A program made the translations under genes and the position numbers. The notes below the pieces were generated by a model. The model was not told the DNA's origin, searched no databases, and saw nothing but the letters and a program-made list of their open reading frames with translations. From Apiotrichum sp. Y4204 (lineage: Eukaryota; Basidiomycota; Tremellomycetes; Trichosporonales; Trichosporonaceae), in assembly GCA_025531455.1 (NCBI GenBank), contig JAMYHL010000006.1:558001-622000 (forward strand): a stretch of 64,000 bases of DNA. Direction: 5' to 3'. Positions 1 to 11,746 of this stretch are shown here, in pieces. The first letter of the stretch is position 1. Each line of letters opens with the position of its first letter.

Positions 1-2275
1 GAGGACTTGTACAATGCGAGGTTGAGAACGAAACGAGGACAATGGGTGTCGAATTCCGACAGCTGTGGGACAACGGCTGATGCAAAAATGGCAGAACAAT
101 GCGGATGAGATGGGAGACGATCGCCGGTGAAGTGCCACACTGCCACTTCGTGATCGCCACGCCGCCACTTCGCAACGGCCGTGGCAATGCTGGGTGCGAG
201 GGGTCAAGAGATATAAGGCGGTGCGAGGGGATGTTCAAGTACGAGGAGATGGTTGCGATGAGATTGTTGGGGATTTGATGCACATGGTGGATAGATAAAT
301 GAATCGGGGTTTGAGGAGAGTGCATGGTCTCCGGTGTTTGCGGGGCAACACACTCCGCACCCCAGGATCCAGGACAATAGCGTAGACGGCCACCGGACGC
401 CCAGTCGTGTCAGACAGGTGAACGATAGCGACAGATGGTATCTCACAAAGGGTTTGGGGTTCGAGGATGCCAGAGTAGCAGGAACAAGCTCGTACACACG
501 GACGGCCTCAGACAGTCTGTCGCAGATGGACACACAAGCGGTTCCTGGCTGTTACCCACTTTTATGACCACACGCGGTGGCCGTTGCCGCTAAGTCCTCG
601 CCTCTGAACTCAGAGGTGTGAGATGCGGTGGAGGTGCGACGGTTTGGCAGGACAGACGAACATGACAGAACCAAAGTGTAACAGAAGCACACAAGAAAAA
701 GGCACGGTGCAGCGTGAGGCGACGCGTCGGGGCAATTCCCATACTAGTCCACAGGCTATCGGTCCGTGTGCCCTCGGGCCCAGCTCCCGAGACGCTCGCG
801 ACCTCCGTGTGCCTGCTGGCCATGGGATATCCGGTATCAGTGCAGGTCGGGTGTGGAATGAAGGACTCAAACGGAATGGGGCGCCGAAGTTAGTACAGCA
901 CATATGGGACAACGGAAGGTGGCGTGGGTAGGGGTGGCCGGTGACCTGAAAAGGTCCGAAGGCGTCTAGGCCTTGAGAGCAGCTTGGAGGACGGAATGGT
1001 GCTTTGTGTCCATGCAGCTCTGCGCAGCGACCACGGCGGGATGACCATTTCAGACAGTATAGCTCAAGAGACATGACAAACTCTGAAAGACAACCTCTTG
1101 TCCCCCGCCCATTGAGCTGCCGTTCGCTGTGGGCTGACCGAAACCGAAACGTCTAACGTCGACTGATCTACCGTCGGCCTCTGAAGTTAAAAAGTGAGCA
1201 CTAACAATTGCAGTATGGTGGCGTTGTGGCGCGGGGCCGGGCGGCGCCATCGCACTATCAGCGGGTCGTGCATGTGGCTGCCTCAAGCTCGCACGGGGCG
1301 AGCGGACTTCGGACACCGAACATTGTTTCCGTCTCTGCGCAGTCCGCGGTCCGCTTCCCCTATTTTAGTATCTCACTCCAGCCTTTTTTGCGCCCCAAGC
1401 CCGTCCGGACTGTGCCCCCGGATCGCAGGCGCTGAAACGCGACGGCCCACATCACATTTGACACGGCGGGGGGCACATGGGATGATGTCAGTGGTGGTGC
1501 GCAGATGACCGGCCGGACCGTACTAGACCGTATTCATGAGTCCTAAGACAGGTTCCGTGCGCGTGGCCCCACCAGCCCGGCAGGGACGGCGTGGTGTCTC
1601 CCGATTTGGGGTGTCCTTTCGGTCTTTGGCTGTGAATCCTTTCGGGACGCCGAGGTTTTTGAACAGTCCTTCTCACGGTCCACTCGAGGCCTTGGCTTCT
1701 AAGAAGGACGACTCCAAGGAATGCGTCGCGCACACACATGCCCCATCCCCAATTATGCATGTCCTTTTGTGGGCGCAGGCATCTCAATGCCAGAGGCCAA
1801 GGTCGGAGGCCAGAGCGTAGGGAGCGTAGGTCATAGTGGGGAGGTGACTGACAGTTGTGCGGGAAACAGCGCGCGATCCTCTGCTCCGTGTCAGGACGCG
1901 CGCACGGCTGCCACAGTACACCGATCCCCCAGGCCCCCTCCGACGTAATTGGCGTCCCACGGACCGAGCCGCGACGGACCTCGGACGGACTAAGACCGAC
2001 CCCGGACCCGCGCGGGTGTCGGACGTGGCGGTGGCGTGTGTGGACTGGTGAAACCGATAGAGTGGCTGGGTCATGGGTCAGATGGGTTCAAGATCCGCGG
2101 TCGGCAGCCATGGGGCTTAGCTGTGGGTTTGGATGTTGTGAGTGTGGCACCTGGGGGGTGTGGTCGGTGTTAGTGTGGCACTGCCACACCCACCCAAAAT
2201 CGAAGTCAGAAAAGCCCTGTCAACCCGCTCGATCTACCAAGAACTTCATGCATCTCTCCCTTAACTTGTACATAT
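1..2275. other. Gene-free stretch at left edge
   Basis: I see no convincing coding exon here. The short open frames on both strands lack recognisable motifs and plausible splice partners. There is a dense cluster of GCCAC/GTGGC pentamers at 134-185 and another pair of TGGCAC/TGCCAC words near 2140-2190. The right end is the 3' flank of fumarase. Confidence 0.5.
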
Positions 2276-3536
2276 TTACTTGGGGCCGATCATGAGCTCG
2301 GGGCGGACGACCTTGTCGAAGTCCTCGGCCGAAATAAGGCCAGACTCGAGGGCAGACTCGCGGAGGGTGATGCCCTTCTTGTGGGCGTTCTTCGCGATCG
2401 CGGCCGCGTCTGCACATGTTAGCGAGCTGTTTTCTTCTCTTTCCTTCGCAAAGACCACTGACTATCGTAGCCGATGCTGCTGTTGAGGCAGGTAACCAGC
2501 ATAAGTGACTCATGGAGAAGCTGGTTAATGCGCTTCTCGTTGGCGGTGATACCGACGACGCAGTTCTTGCGGAAGGAGTCGGCGCCGTCGGCGAGGAGGC
2601 GGATGGAGCGGAGGAGGTTGGCGATAAGGACGGGCTTGAAGACGTTGAGCTCGAACTGGCCGTACGAGCCGGCAACGGAGATGGTGGTGTTGTTGCCCAT
2701 GACCTGAGCAGCGACCATGGTGAGCGCCTCGCACTGGGTGGGGTTGACCCTGCGGTGTCAGTGGTCGAGATCGAAGGGGTGAAACAGCGGACCCAGGATC
2801 ACGTGGGTTTCAAGCTTAAGCCCCGTGACCCTCGTGCCACAAAACTCCAGTTCTGAAACACGTGCCCCTTGCGTCACGTGATTATCAATACTCACTTGCC
2901 GGGCATGATCGACGATCCGGGCTCGTTCTCGGGGAGCGAGAGCTCACCAAGACCGCAGCGGGGGCCCGAGCCGAGGTAACGGATGTCGTTGGCGATCTTC
3001 ATGAGCGAAACAGCGACAACGTTGAGGGCACCCGAGGCCTCAACAATGGCGTCGTGGGCGGCGAGGCCCTCGAACTTGTTGGGGTTGGTCTCGAAGGGGT
3101 AGCCGGTGATCTTGGAGATCTCGTCGGCGATCTTGACGTCGAAGCCCTTCTTGGTGTTAAGACCGGTGCCAACGGCGGTACCGCCCTGGGCGAGCTGGGA
3201 GAGGTGCTTGAGGGTGTTCTCCACACGCTCGATGCCACGCTCAACCTGGGTGACATAGCCCGAGAACTCCTGGCCGAGGGTGAGGGGAGTGGCGTCCTGA
3301 AGATGGGTACGGCCGATCTTGATGATGTTCTCAAACTCGACCTGCTTGGCGTGGAGAGCGTCACGGAGCTCCTTGAGGGCGGGGACGAGGCGCGAGCGGA
3401 TCTCAACGACGGCAGCAATGTGCATGGCAGTGGGGAACGAGTCGTTCGACGACTGCGACATGTTGACGTGGTCGTTGGGGTGGACCGGCTTCTTCGAGCC
3501 GAGCTCACCGCCGAGGAGCTCAATAGCGCGGTTCGA

Positions 3537-3572
<36 letters not shown>

Positions 3573-5332
3573 CGAGCCGGTCTGGAAGACGACAAGGGGG
3601 AACTCCTCGATGAGCTTGCCCGAGATGACATCGTCAGCGGCCTTGGAGATGGCGTCCGAGACCTTGGGGTCAAGGCCGTAGGTGCCGTTGACGTGGGCGG
3701 CGGCCTTCTTGAGGACACCGAACGCCTTGATGAGGGGAGCGGGCATGCGCTCCTGCTCGCCACCTGCTGTCAGTGGAGTTCATGTGACAAGGGGAGTGGC
3801 GGTCGCCGTCTTCTCGACCCGTGGGACGCCACTCATCGGAGCAGACCGCGTCGCCGTTGCCAGACTTCATGTGTTGGGGACATCTCCCCAAATAATGACC
3901 CCGAGTTGGGCGCTTGGTTAAGAGACCACTCCGGCCACGGGTGCACAGACCGCATATGGCGTCTTAACCAAACTGCTGGGCCGCGATCCGACGATCGTGG
4001 ATGGAACGGGTGATCGGTGATTCGGATCGCACATGAAGCGCTGATCCGAATCATCCCGCAATCACAACCCCAACCCCCCCAGGAAGCCACAACTCACCAA
4101 TGTCAAAGTTCATGAGCGAACGCTGGGTCTGGGCACCCCAGTAGCGGTTGGCGGGAACCTGGAGGGGGCCGAACGTGTCGCGCTCCTCACGGTACTTCTG
4201 CTCGGCCATGATGGCGGACGAAGCGAACGAGCGCTGGGCGACGCGGGGAAGGGCGCGGAGCTAGAGATCAGTACTGTGTACTGACGGCGGGTCGTGGGAA
4301 ATGGGCTGTACGTGACAGCCGCTGAGAGTAGAGAGGTGTAGAGATAAAGCTGGGGGTGCAGTGTGCGCAATAACACAATGATATATGCCAGCAGATGCAG
4401 ATCGGCAGTGGATGACTGGCTGGATGCGTGGGATCGAGGAACGGGCTGGACGGAGCGACAGAGCCCGGATGCACTCAATTGCGCGGCTATGTGGCTTTGC
4501 GGGGCACTTCACACACGCTGGCACTGTACTGGCAATGTTTACGGGTCGGCGGCCCCAGAGGCCTGTAGTTGCCGTGCATTTGATCCGGGATAACCGCATA
4601 TACGGAATGCTCCCGGAGCGACAACACGAGACAACCCCAGCCATAGACAGAGCCAACCCGCGACCAGCGCCAAGCGCCCAGCACCCAGCCAGCCAGGCAC
4701 ATTCAGTCACGGCGACCTCGTCCGACAGCGATGGATACAGCCAGCTATTTTGACGACGGGGACACCCGAAGTCAACATCCAGCCGAGCTCCACCACCATG
4801 TGCAGGAGATTTTCCGCACGAGCACAGCCAGAGCACGGAACCACACAATGAGCAGAGTCAACTATGCAAGTCGTTGGGAGCTGTCGTTCTGGACGCTGCT
4901 GCCGTCCCGTACTTCCGGCCAGTTCTTTGAGCTGCGATCTGTGACCTGCGCGACATGCATGGCTTATAACCGGTGCAGACCCCCGGTTGGGCAGGAGGTG
5001 ACAGCCCCCTCCTCGCCCAGGGCAGGACAAAAGATTGTCCAACACCTCTGGAGCTCTGGAGGCTTCAGAAGCAGCACGCACTGGCACCCGAGCTGCCCAG
5101 CATACGGCAGCATGAATTGCGAGTTTTCGCGCTGTTCTGTGTGCGTACCATGCTGTGTAATCTGCCAAGGGACACACAACACACAGTACACATATCACAG
5201 GCAGGATCTGTCGGGCAAGCGGGGGCCGGGTCACTGGAACGGCATGCACGGTGCGCTGGGTCCACCTCTCTGATCTCTTTGTTGTTCGGCAGTGATACTC
5301 ACCGACGCGGACGACTGGCGAAGGGCGAGCAT
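2276..5332 (-). CDS. FUM1: Fumarate hydratase, mitochondrial (class II fumarase)
   Basis: Interconverts fumarate and malate in the TCA cycle. Five exons in transcript order: 5303-5332, 4098-4260, 2896-3763, 2463-2749, 2276-2409, giving 493 residues. Residues 1-26 ([10 protein letters not shown] then an Arg/Ser/Ala-rich run) look like a mitochondrial presequence. The class II signature [10 protein letters not shown] is at 347-356, and the substrate-site stretch with [14 protein letters not shown] is present. The C terminus IGYDNAAAIAK...MIGPK is typical of the family, and overall length matches. The first intron (4261-5302) is about 1 kb, far longer than its neighbours, and separates the start codon from the rest. 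An internal Met28 (4207-4209) sits exactly where the mature enzyme begins, so a cytosolic form is conceivable (inference). The intron at 2750-2895 carries three CACGTG hexamers. Divergent from ECO1. Confidence 0.97.
2800..2880. promoter_or_regulatory. Three CACGTG E-boxes inside a FUM1 intron
   Basis: CACGTG occurs at 2800-2805, 2859-2864 and 2875-2880; the last is part of the 8-base palindrome TCACGTGA (2874-2881). All lie in the 146-base intron between FUM1 exons 3 and 4. CACGTG is the core bound by Cbf1-type bHLH factors in other fungi. That it is bound here is inference. Confidence 0.4.
4261..5302 (-). other. 1.04-kb first intron of FUM1
   Basis: Bounded by GTGAGT (donor at 5302) and CTCTAG (acceptor at 4261). 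I see no second gene inside it. Its size contrasts with the 36-330 base introns nearby, and it could hold an internal promoter for a transcript starting before Met28 (inference). Confidence 0.6.
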
Positions 5333-6317
5333 TTTGGGTAGAGAATGGGGTAGTGGGGGAGTGGAAACGGGAAAGAACCGACTTTTGTGAGTCACGTTGA
5401 CAAGAAATAAAGAGATGACCGCACGGCCTGCTGCAGCACTACTCCTCCCCCAGACCCCAACCACCTGGATACCCGGCCAGTAATCCTCCGGCGGCCCAGC
5501 CAGTGACGGCTCGTAGCTCGTGAGCCGCTGTCGCGCTGTCGGTAGCCCCGCAGACCTGCCGCATCTCCTCGGCCTCACGTCGGGCGGCGGACAGTGCGTC
5601 CCCCATCTGGAGCGTCTCCGACCCGCCTGCGGGGAAGCCGTGGGCTATGGGCTCTAGTTCAGGACCGGGCGGCGTCGTGGACCCGATATTCTTCCTGTAG
5701 CGTCTAGCTCTTCGCCTATCTGCAGAGATACTGGGTGATAATGGGCGGCGCCGCTCTTTTTTTTTCTTTTTTTTTTTTTTTGCACTCCCCAGATTAGACG
5801 GACATATCGGCCGTCGTCGGAGCAGCCAATGACACTAGAATCCGCCGAACCACCAATGAAAAGTGCGATCAGTTCCGAAGAACCATGTGGAAGCCCCACA
5901 GTGCCTGCTGTGCCTGTCGGTTGTAGGGAAATAGACTGCCACATTCCACGTCAGTATCATTCGTGAAAAGAAGCATTCCGGAAGCATTATTATCACTGAT
6001 CGAGGCACAGAATGTTGACGCGACTGCTTTGCATTGTGGCGTCGGACGCGCGGTCATTTGAACTGCTTCGCCCTTCCCTGTCCGGCCTCACGTCGCGTGC
6101 TGGTCCCCCCCCCCGGTCTTGCCACTGGTGTGTTTGACTTTTCTCCTCCTTCCATCCTTTCTCCTCTTATCAGTCCATCCATCCACTGTAATCGTTTCTT
6201 GTCAGGAACGGCATCTTGTCCCCCTCCGATGAGGTCTGGCAGGTAAGTCCAATACACACCCCTCGCTTCCAAAGCGTCTCGCGACGCGTCGACGCGTCGA
6301 CGTCGCCTCACGTCTCG
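5333..6317. promoter_or_regulatory. Divergent upstream region, FUM1 / ECO1
   Basis: Shared 5' flank of two divergent genes. It contains a T-rich homopolymer run around 5757-5782 and a pyrimidine-rich plus-strand stretch at 6110-6190 ahead of ECO1, of the kind seen before fungal transcription starts. No open frame here is convincing. Confidence 0.45.
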
Positions 6318-7724
6318 ATGTTGACCACGACCGCTGATCCCAGAACCGTACGGACGTACGGTCGCCGCCAGCCGGCCACGTCCTCTCCTCCGGGACTCGT
6401 GCACGCCCCCTCATCCTCTGGCTCCCTCCTCTTCACACCGCCATCCTCGCCGTCACCAAAACGCAAGCTTCGCCTTCCGCTCAACTCGGACGACACTGAG
6501 AACGATGATGGCGAAATCCACATTCCCTCGTCGCCGACGCGTGGCGCCCTTAAGCGGCGCCGAGGAAGCTCTCCAACGCCCTTGCAGCCGTTGTCGTTAC
6601 GCGATACCAACCGTCCCGAGCCGCCATCACAGCCTTTGAAGAAGCAGGCGACGCTGAAAGGGTTCTTTGCGCCCATCAAACGCGCCCGTGTGTCTGATCC
6701 TGGGCCCGCATTGACATCCACCACACCCCGCAGCACGACCGCGCCAGCACGAACTGTCGCTCCTTTCCCTCCTGCGCCGCGACTACATCAGCTCCAATTC
6801 ATGTCAAATGCGGTACAGACGTGTCAAGAGTGCTTCATGAGCTATCTCCGCGGGACAGACGACGCAGACCATAAGCGGCATCACACACGAGTCACGCGCG
6901 GGATTCCGTGGAAGGGGAGGAAGGAGGTTCGGGTTGTCAAAGAGAGGATTCCGTTACTGTGGGGAGTGAAGGGCGAACCGGAAATGGAGCCCATGGTCAA
7001 CAAGGAAGGTTCCCATTTGGGCAGCGGCGATAGCCATCCTCCATCAACGACATCCACCAAACGCGCATTCCCTCTTCTCTCCGCCCCGTCCTCCAGACAG
7101 CCAGCTCGACATTATCGCATTCTCACTCTGGATGCCTCCCTCCCCGGCGTCATCATTTCGGATATTCTCAGTACCGTCGACACTGTCCTCGCCGCGCCTG
7201 CTCTGCCACCAGCCATCCTCGAACGGTGCAAGCTGTTCTTGGCAGTAACAGCGTGCGAACCCCCGGAGGTCCCAGGCGCCAAACGTCGTCCTGGACCCAA
7301 GCCCAAGGATGGCGGCATTGAGCGTGTCGTGGCCGTCGTTGTTTCGCAGCCGATCAAGTGGGCAATGCGAGTGCTGCGGGAGGGTGAGGAGGGCGGCCAG
7401 AGTGTGGATTCTGGTGATGGAGTGATATGCGAGTGAGTCCGCTGACGAGAGTTGGCATCTTAGCGGAGCGCTTACACCAGCCCAACGCCTCTCCCGACTC
7501 CGCTCGGCATCCACCGCCTGTTCACAGTTCCGGCCTATCGCGGCTGCGGACTCGCCGCGACGCTTCTCAATGCCGCAGCCACCGAGACCGTGTATGGATG
7601 TTCCTTCGATCCGACAAAGGGCGAGATTGCATTTTCGCAGCCGACCGAGAGTGGTAAACGCGTCATGGAGAAGTGGGGTGCCGGTGCCATCAGAGTATTC
7701 TGTGACGACGAGAGGCAGCTGTAG
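6318..7724 (+). CDS. ECO1: Sister-chromatid cohesion N-acetyltransferase Eco1
   Basis: Acetylates cohesin (Smc3 in other eukaryotes) during S phase. Exons 6318-7432 and 7469-7724 give 456 residues, joined across a 36-base intron. Seen: an N-terminal RTYGRR, a Q-x-x-L-x-x-F-F PCNA-interaction box QATLKGFF at 110-117, a C2H2 finger (C169, C172, H185, H189) of the Eco1/ESCO type, and a C-terminal GNAT-like domain with the acetyl-CoA loop AYRGCGLAATLL and the family motif FDPTKGEIAFSQPTESG. The start is the first ATG of the frame; the frame is open further upstream but only with non-ATG codons. The segment after the finger is longer and more degenerate than in short yeast homologues. Identity is secure from the order finger, linker, acetyltransferase. 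Confidence 0.93.
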
Positions 7725-8472
7725 GGAGAGGGAAGGCAGAGAGAGCAGAAGTAGGTGTGCCATTGCGTCTCCTGGTATTGCCATTGGATTCACTGTAGAT
7801 ATTATTGCCATGTATGCATTTGCGCCATTGACAGTCTTGATCATCACTGGCGAGCTGGCGACCAATAACCAACAAATTAGATGGAGATCCTTGTGTAGGT
7901 CGCGAGTCCGTCTCCATCCCGAGCTGGGGGGTGTTGGTTTACTCTAATGACAGTTTCGTTATGCCACAGCAGATGAATGGCGGGGGCCTACGGCACGCTA
8001 CGAGGCGGCTACTGTACGGCGCTCTACAGCTGCACAAATAGGACGCTCACGGAGGTGTTGAGGTCGACACTCGTCATGATCTGGGAGGTGCAGGCAATAT
8101 CCGCCAATATCCGAAAGACGCGTCGAGACCTGCCAAACATTGAGGCACGGGACCAAAATTAATTACTGGCGACTTGAAAATGCTTCCGTGTCTGCCTCCT
8201 GCTGGATGCTGGAATGGAGTGGAATTCAATGTCTGTTGGGTGGCAAGTGAATCAAAAGTGGCTGAAGGATGGATGGATGTCGAACAACGAACAGCGACCA
8301 CTCGTCGAGTCACATCCAACCTGTTGCATCCAAAGCACTTTCTTATCAATCCTTCATTCGGCCATCTTCAGAATCATCCACCACATTGTGACCGACCCCT
8401 ACTGACCCGGCATCCGCGCGCGCGACCCACTTTTCGAGCCTTATACCGGCGACAGCGCCCCGAACGGACACG
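7725..8472. other. Intergenic ECO1-HOS2
   Basis: 3' flank of ECO1 and promoter of HOS2 on the same strand. A TGCCAC word lies near 7965. No supported gene or RNA is seen. Confidence 0.45.
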
Positions 8473-10057
8473 ATGGCCGCGCTGGTCGACTACCCCACCT
8501 TCTCGGACAGTCCGTTCTTCTTTGACCGGCGCAACCTCCACATCCCGCAGCCGGAAAGCGGGCACGTACAGGTGAGGAGATTAGGGTGTGGATGAGGATG
8601 GGAACGGGATGGATGCTAATGCCAGTCGCACTCGGCGCCGCGTGTCGCATACTACCACCCGAAGGATGTCGGAAACTACCACTATGGCGTGCGTCCCAGT
8701 TAGGTATTCCTATCATGCTGACCATCCAGGAGCGCCATCCGATGCGCCCGCACCGCCTCGAGCTGACCAACAACCTCGTTCTCGGATATGGACTGCACGA
8801 GAAGATGTCGATGTACAATCCGCGCCGAGCGACCGAGGACGAGCTGCGCGAGTTCCACGATGCAGACTATGTCGACTTTCTCAAACGGTAAGCTGGATTT
8901 TCGTTGTGACCGAGCTTACACCCAGAGTCACTCCGCGCAATGCTCAGAACCTGACAAAGGACTACACGATGTACAATATCGGTGACGACTGCCCGATCTT
9001 CCATGACTTGTTCAGCTTTTGCAAGCAGTACGCGGGAGGGAGTCTTGCGGCTGCGCGCAAGCTAAGCCAGGGCGGAACGGATATCGCCATCAACTGGAGC
9101 GGCGGACTGCACCACGCGAAGAAGGGCGAGGCGAGTGGATTCTGCTACGTCAACGACATTGTCCTCGGTATCCTCGAGCTGCTCCGCTTCCATCCCCGCG
9201 TGCTCTACATCGACATCGACATCCATCACGGCGACGGCGTGCAGGAAGCATTTTACCTTTCCAATCGCGTTCTTACAGTATCGTTCCACAAGTACGCAGC
9301 CGACTTCTTCCCCGGCACTGGCAACTTGAGCGAAATTGGCGCCAACCTTGGCAAACACTTTGCCCTAAACGTCCCCCTGCAGGACGGTATCGACGACGAG
9401 AGCTATATCTCGCTTTTCAAATCGGTCATGGAACCGACGATCACGACGTTCCGCCCGAGCGCGATCGTGCTCCAGTGTGGCGCCGATTCGCTCGGCTGCG
9501 ACCGTCTCGGAACGTTCAATCTGTCGATTGCGGCACACGGCGAGTGTGTGCGGTTCATCAAGACATTCGGACTGCCGCTCCTGACCCTTGGTGGCGGTGG
9601 ATATCGTCAGTCGTCCGTCGCGCGGTGCTGGGCATACGAGACAGGAGTTCTCGCCGGAATGGAGCTCCCCAACGCCCTTCCGCCAAACAACTACTACGAT
9701 TTCTTCGGGCCCGACTACTCACTCCACCCGCCGCTCTCGGGACACATCCAGAACCTCAATACCCGACAGTCGCTGGAGCGCATCCGCGTGTCCATCCGCG
9801 AGAAGCTGCGGTATATGAACGGCGCACCGAGCGTGCAGATGCAGGAGATCCCGCCGGACCTGCAGGGCCTGCTCGAGTCGGAGGAGCGCAAGGTCGAAGA
9901 GGAAGAGGAAGAGGCGAACAATGGCACAGCCGGCGAGGCGCGCTCTGATGGGCCACCGAAGCGCAACGAGTACTTTGACATCGAGGTCGGTGGAGACGGG
10001 TTTGGCGCGAGTGGCATCGAGATCCACCAGCGGGGCAAACGGACAATGCGGTTCTAA
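8473..10057 (+). CDS. HOS2: Class I histone deacetylase, Hos2/HDAC3 type
   Basis: Zinc-dependent removal of acetyl groups from histone tails, normally within a Set3/Hos2-type corepressor. Four exons: 8473-8571, 8626-8688, 8730-8887, 8926-10057, giving 483 residues. The catalytic His pair is H169-H170 (in [19 protein letters not shown]). Zinc ligands are D205 and H207 ([10 protein letters not shown]) and D294 ([13 protein letters not shown]). The transition-state Tyr is Y333 in GGGGYR. All active-site residues are present, so it should be active. The N-terminal part with [11 protein letters not shown] and [14 protein letters not shown] resembles HDAC3/Hos2 more than Rpd3, so Hos2 is preferred. 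The tail carries an acidic Glu run and a short basic end. Confidence 0.94.
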
Positions 10058-10259
10058 TGTACCGCGTGGAAGCCAGCGAGCCCTCGTACCCCTCCCTCTA
10101 TAACCCCTGTAGCCTCCCCTATACCCCTCCCGTCGATCCCCTGCATAGCCCATACCTCGTGTTGTATCCGATAGAATCGCATGCATAAAGACGTACTGTA
10201 CAAGCTGAAACCACTTTTACCTCCAACATGCCTCGCCGGGCCGCGGAGTGGTAACGCGG

Positions 10260-11327
10260 TTATGCTCCGCCACCCATACCTGTGCGTGTCAGCTGGTGTC
10301 GAGTGTGAACGCGTTCGGCAATTGTGGCATCCGCCAAGACTGCCAAGCGGGTGACAGAGCGATCTGTGGCTCCGTAGCTATTGTCCTCTGCTCGCGATGC
10401 TTATCGCCCTGTCTCACTCACCAGCAACGCCGACGACGTCACGGATCTTGGCGCTCTCGGAGGCAGTGAGGCGGGACTTCATCGCGACGAGGAACGTGTC
10501 GAACACCGTGTCCGCGTCGTAGGGCTGCGTAAACTCCATATGACAGAGGGCGTGGACCTTGAGCCAGAACTCGGGCGAGCTCGCGACGTCGTGGAACGCC
10601 TTGGACGAGACGGGCGACGCGCAGTCGCTGCGGTCGCTGCGGTCGAGCTCCATGCCCTCGGGGAAGTCGGCGGGCACGGCGCCCTCCGCCGCCGTGGTCA
10701 GGGTGAGATGCGGGGCGTCGGCGCGGGTCGGGGAGTGCGGCGGGGGAGCGACAGCCGACGGCGTCGGCGCGAGCAACTCGGGGGGACCGGCAGCGGCAGG
10801 AACGACGTTCACGGCTCCAGGCTTGATCATGAGGTGCACGACTGCGCCGTCGGCCAGGTCGTACTCCTTCAGCAGCTTCGAGTCGGCGAGCGCCTTGCCC
10901 TTGAGGAGGAGACGCTGCGTGTCGGCGGCGGGGGCGCCGGGCTGCTGCGCGACGAGCGCCTTGAGGTCTGCAACGCTGTCGGCGAGCGAGGGAGAGACGG
11001 TGAGCGTGAGCGAGGGCTTGATCGACTTGATCGTAAGGGTGACCGAGGCGTCTGAGAGTGAGCAAGATGGGAGAATGGGAGAGCTTGAGCTCTATTGAAG
11101 CACCGTAGCTCTTGCCCCGACTCACCCTGCGCGCCCTGCTCGTCAACATCCATATCGGGCGGAGCGACGACGTGCGTATTGACGGGGGGCACCTTGCGCG
11201 GACGCTCGGCGAGCGGCGGAGCATAGTCGGCGGGGAAGGTGACGGGGCGCGATGCGAGCGAGTCGAGGTAGCGCCGCGCAAAGGCCTTTTCCTCGGCGAC
11301 GCGCTCTCCCGAGAGCGGGGTGTCCAT
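10260..11327 (-). CDS. Ubiquitin-like-domain protein, GET5/UBL4 candidate
   Basis: Three exons in transcript order: 11126-11327, 10422-11051, 10260-10279, giving 283 residues. The last exon is only 20 bases and supplies the end GMGGGA. Residues about 71-146 form a ubiquitin-like fold by pattern (VTLTIKSIKPSLTLTV..., then QRLLLKGKALADSKLLKEYDLADGAVVHLMI). This is followed by a Pro/Ala-rich linker and a conserved-looking C-terminal helical segment with FWLKVHALC and SAKIRDVVGVAG. That arrangement fits Get5/Mdy2, which delivers tail-anchored proteins to Get4/Get3, but I cannot confirm the dimerisation domain. Another Ubl-domain shuttle factor is the alternative. Divergent from the gene at 11747. 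Confidence 0.8.
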
Positions 11328-11746
11328 TGTGAGATTGGCGTTGGGAGGAGGGGGGTGAGATGAGATGTTGGAGAGGTGTTGGGTCTACATATAGCTCTCT
11401 CTCCTGCCATTCAATCCATGTCCTCACGTTGGTCGCGGCGGTGCCCGAGGCGTCAGAGCCACGTCGAGATACGCCACAACAATCTGGCAGTTGGCTGAAT
11501 GGGTTGAGGCTGCCAAGCAGGCACACAACAAAAAAGGACTAATGACCAGCTCGGGCGTTCTATTGTCCTTTTACTCCCGCTAATAATAGCGCATCATAAT
11601 CAGCGCATAATAATCACACATCCCAGCCTGCAGATGTCACCATCCACATCCGTCATTTCCCTCGACTTCCCTCGTCCCTTCGGCGGCACACAACCCATCG
11701 CGCCCATTTCCTCTATCCGGCATTGTAACCGTCGCCACCACTCACC
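11328..11746. promoter_or_regulatory. Divergent upstream region
   Basis: About 420 bases between the Ubl gene (minus) and the gene at 11747 (plus). It includes the imperfect repeat TAATAATAGCGCATCATAATCAGCGCATAATAATC-like A/T-rich stretch near 11580-11617, unusual in this GC-rich setting and a candidate regulatory zone. Confidence 0.35.

Noticed and set aside
2862..4013. 383-residue plus-strand open frame opposite fumarase
   Set aside because: It is the antisense shadow of the FUM1 main exon; its Val/Gly/Leu/Glu/Asp-rich composition follows from the codon bias of the real gene.
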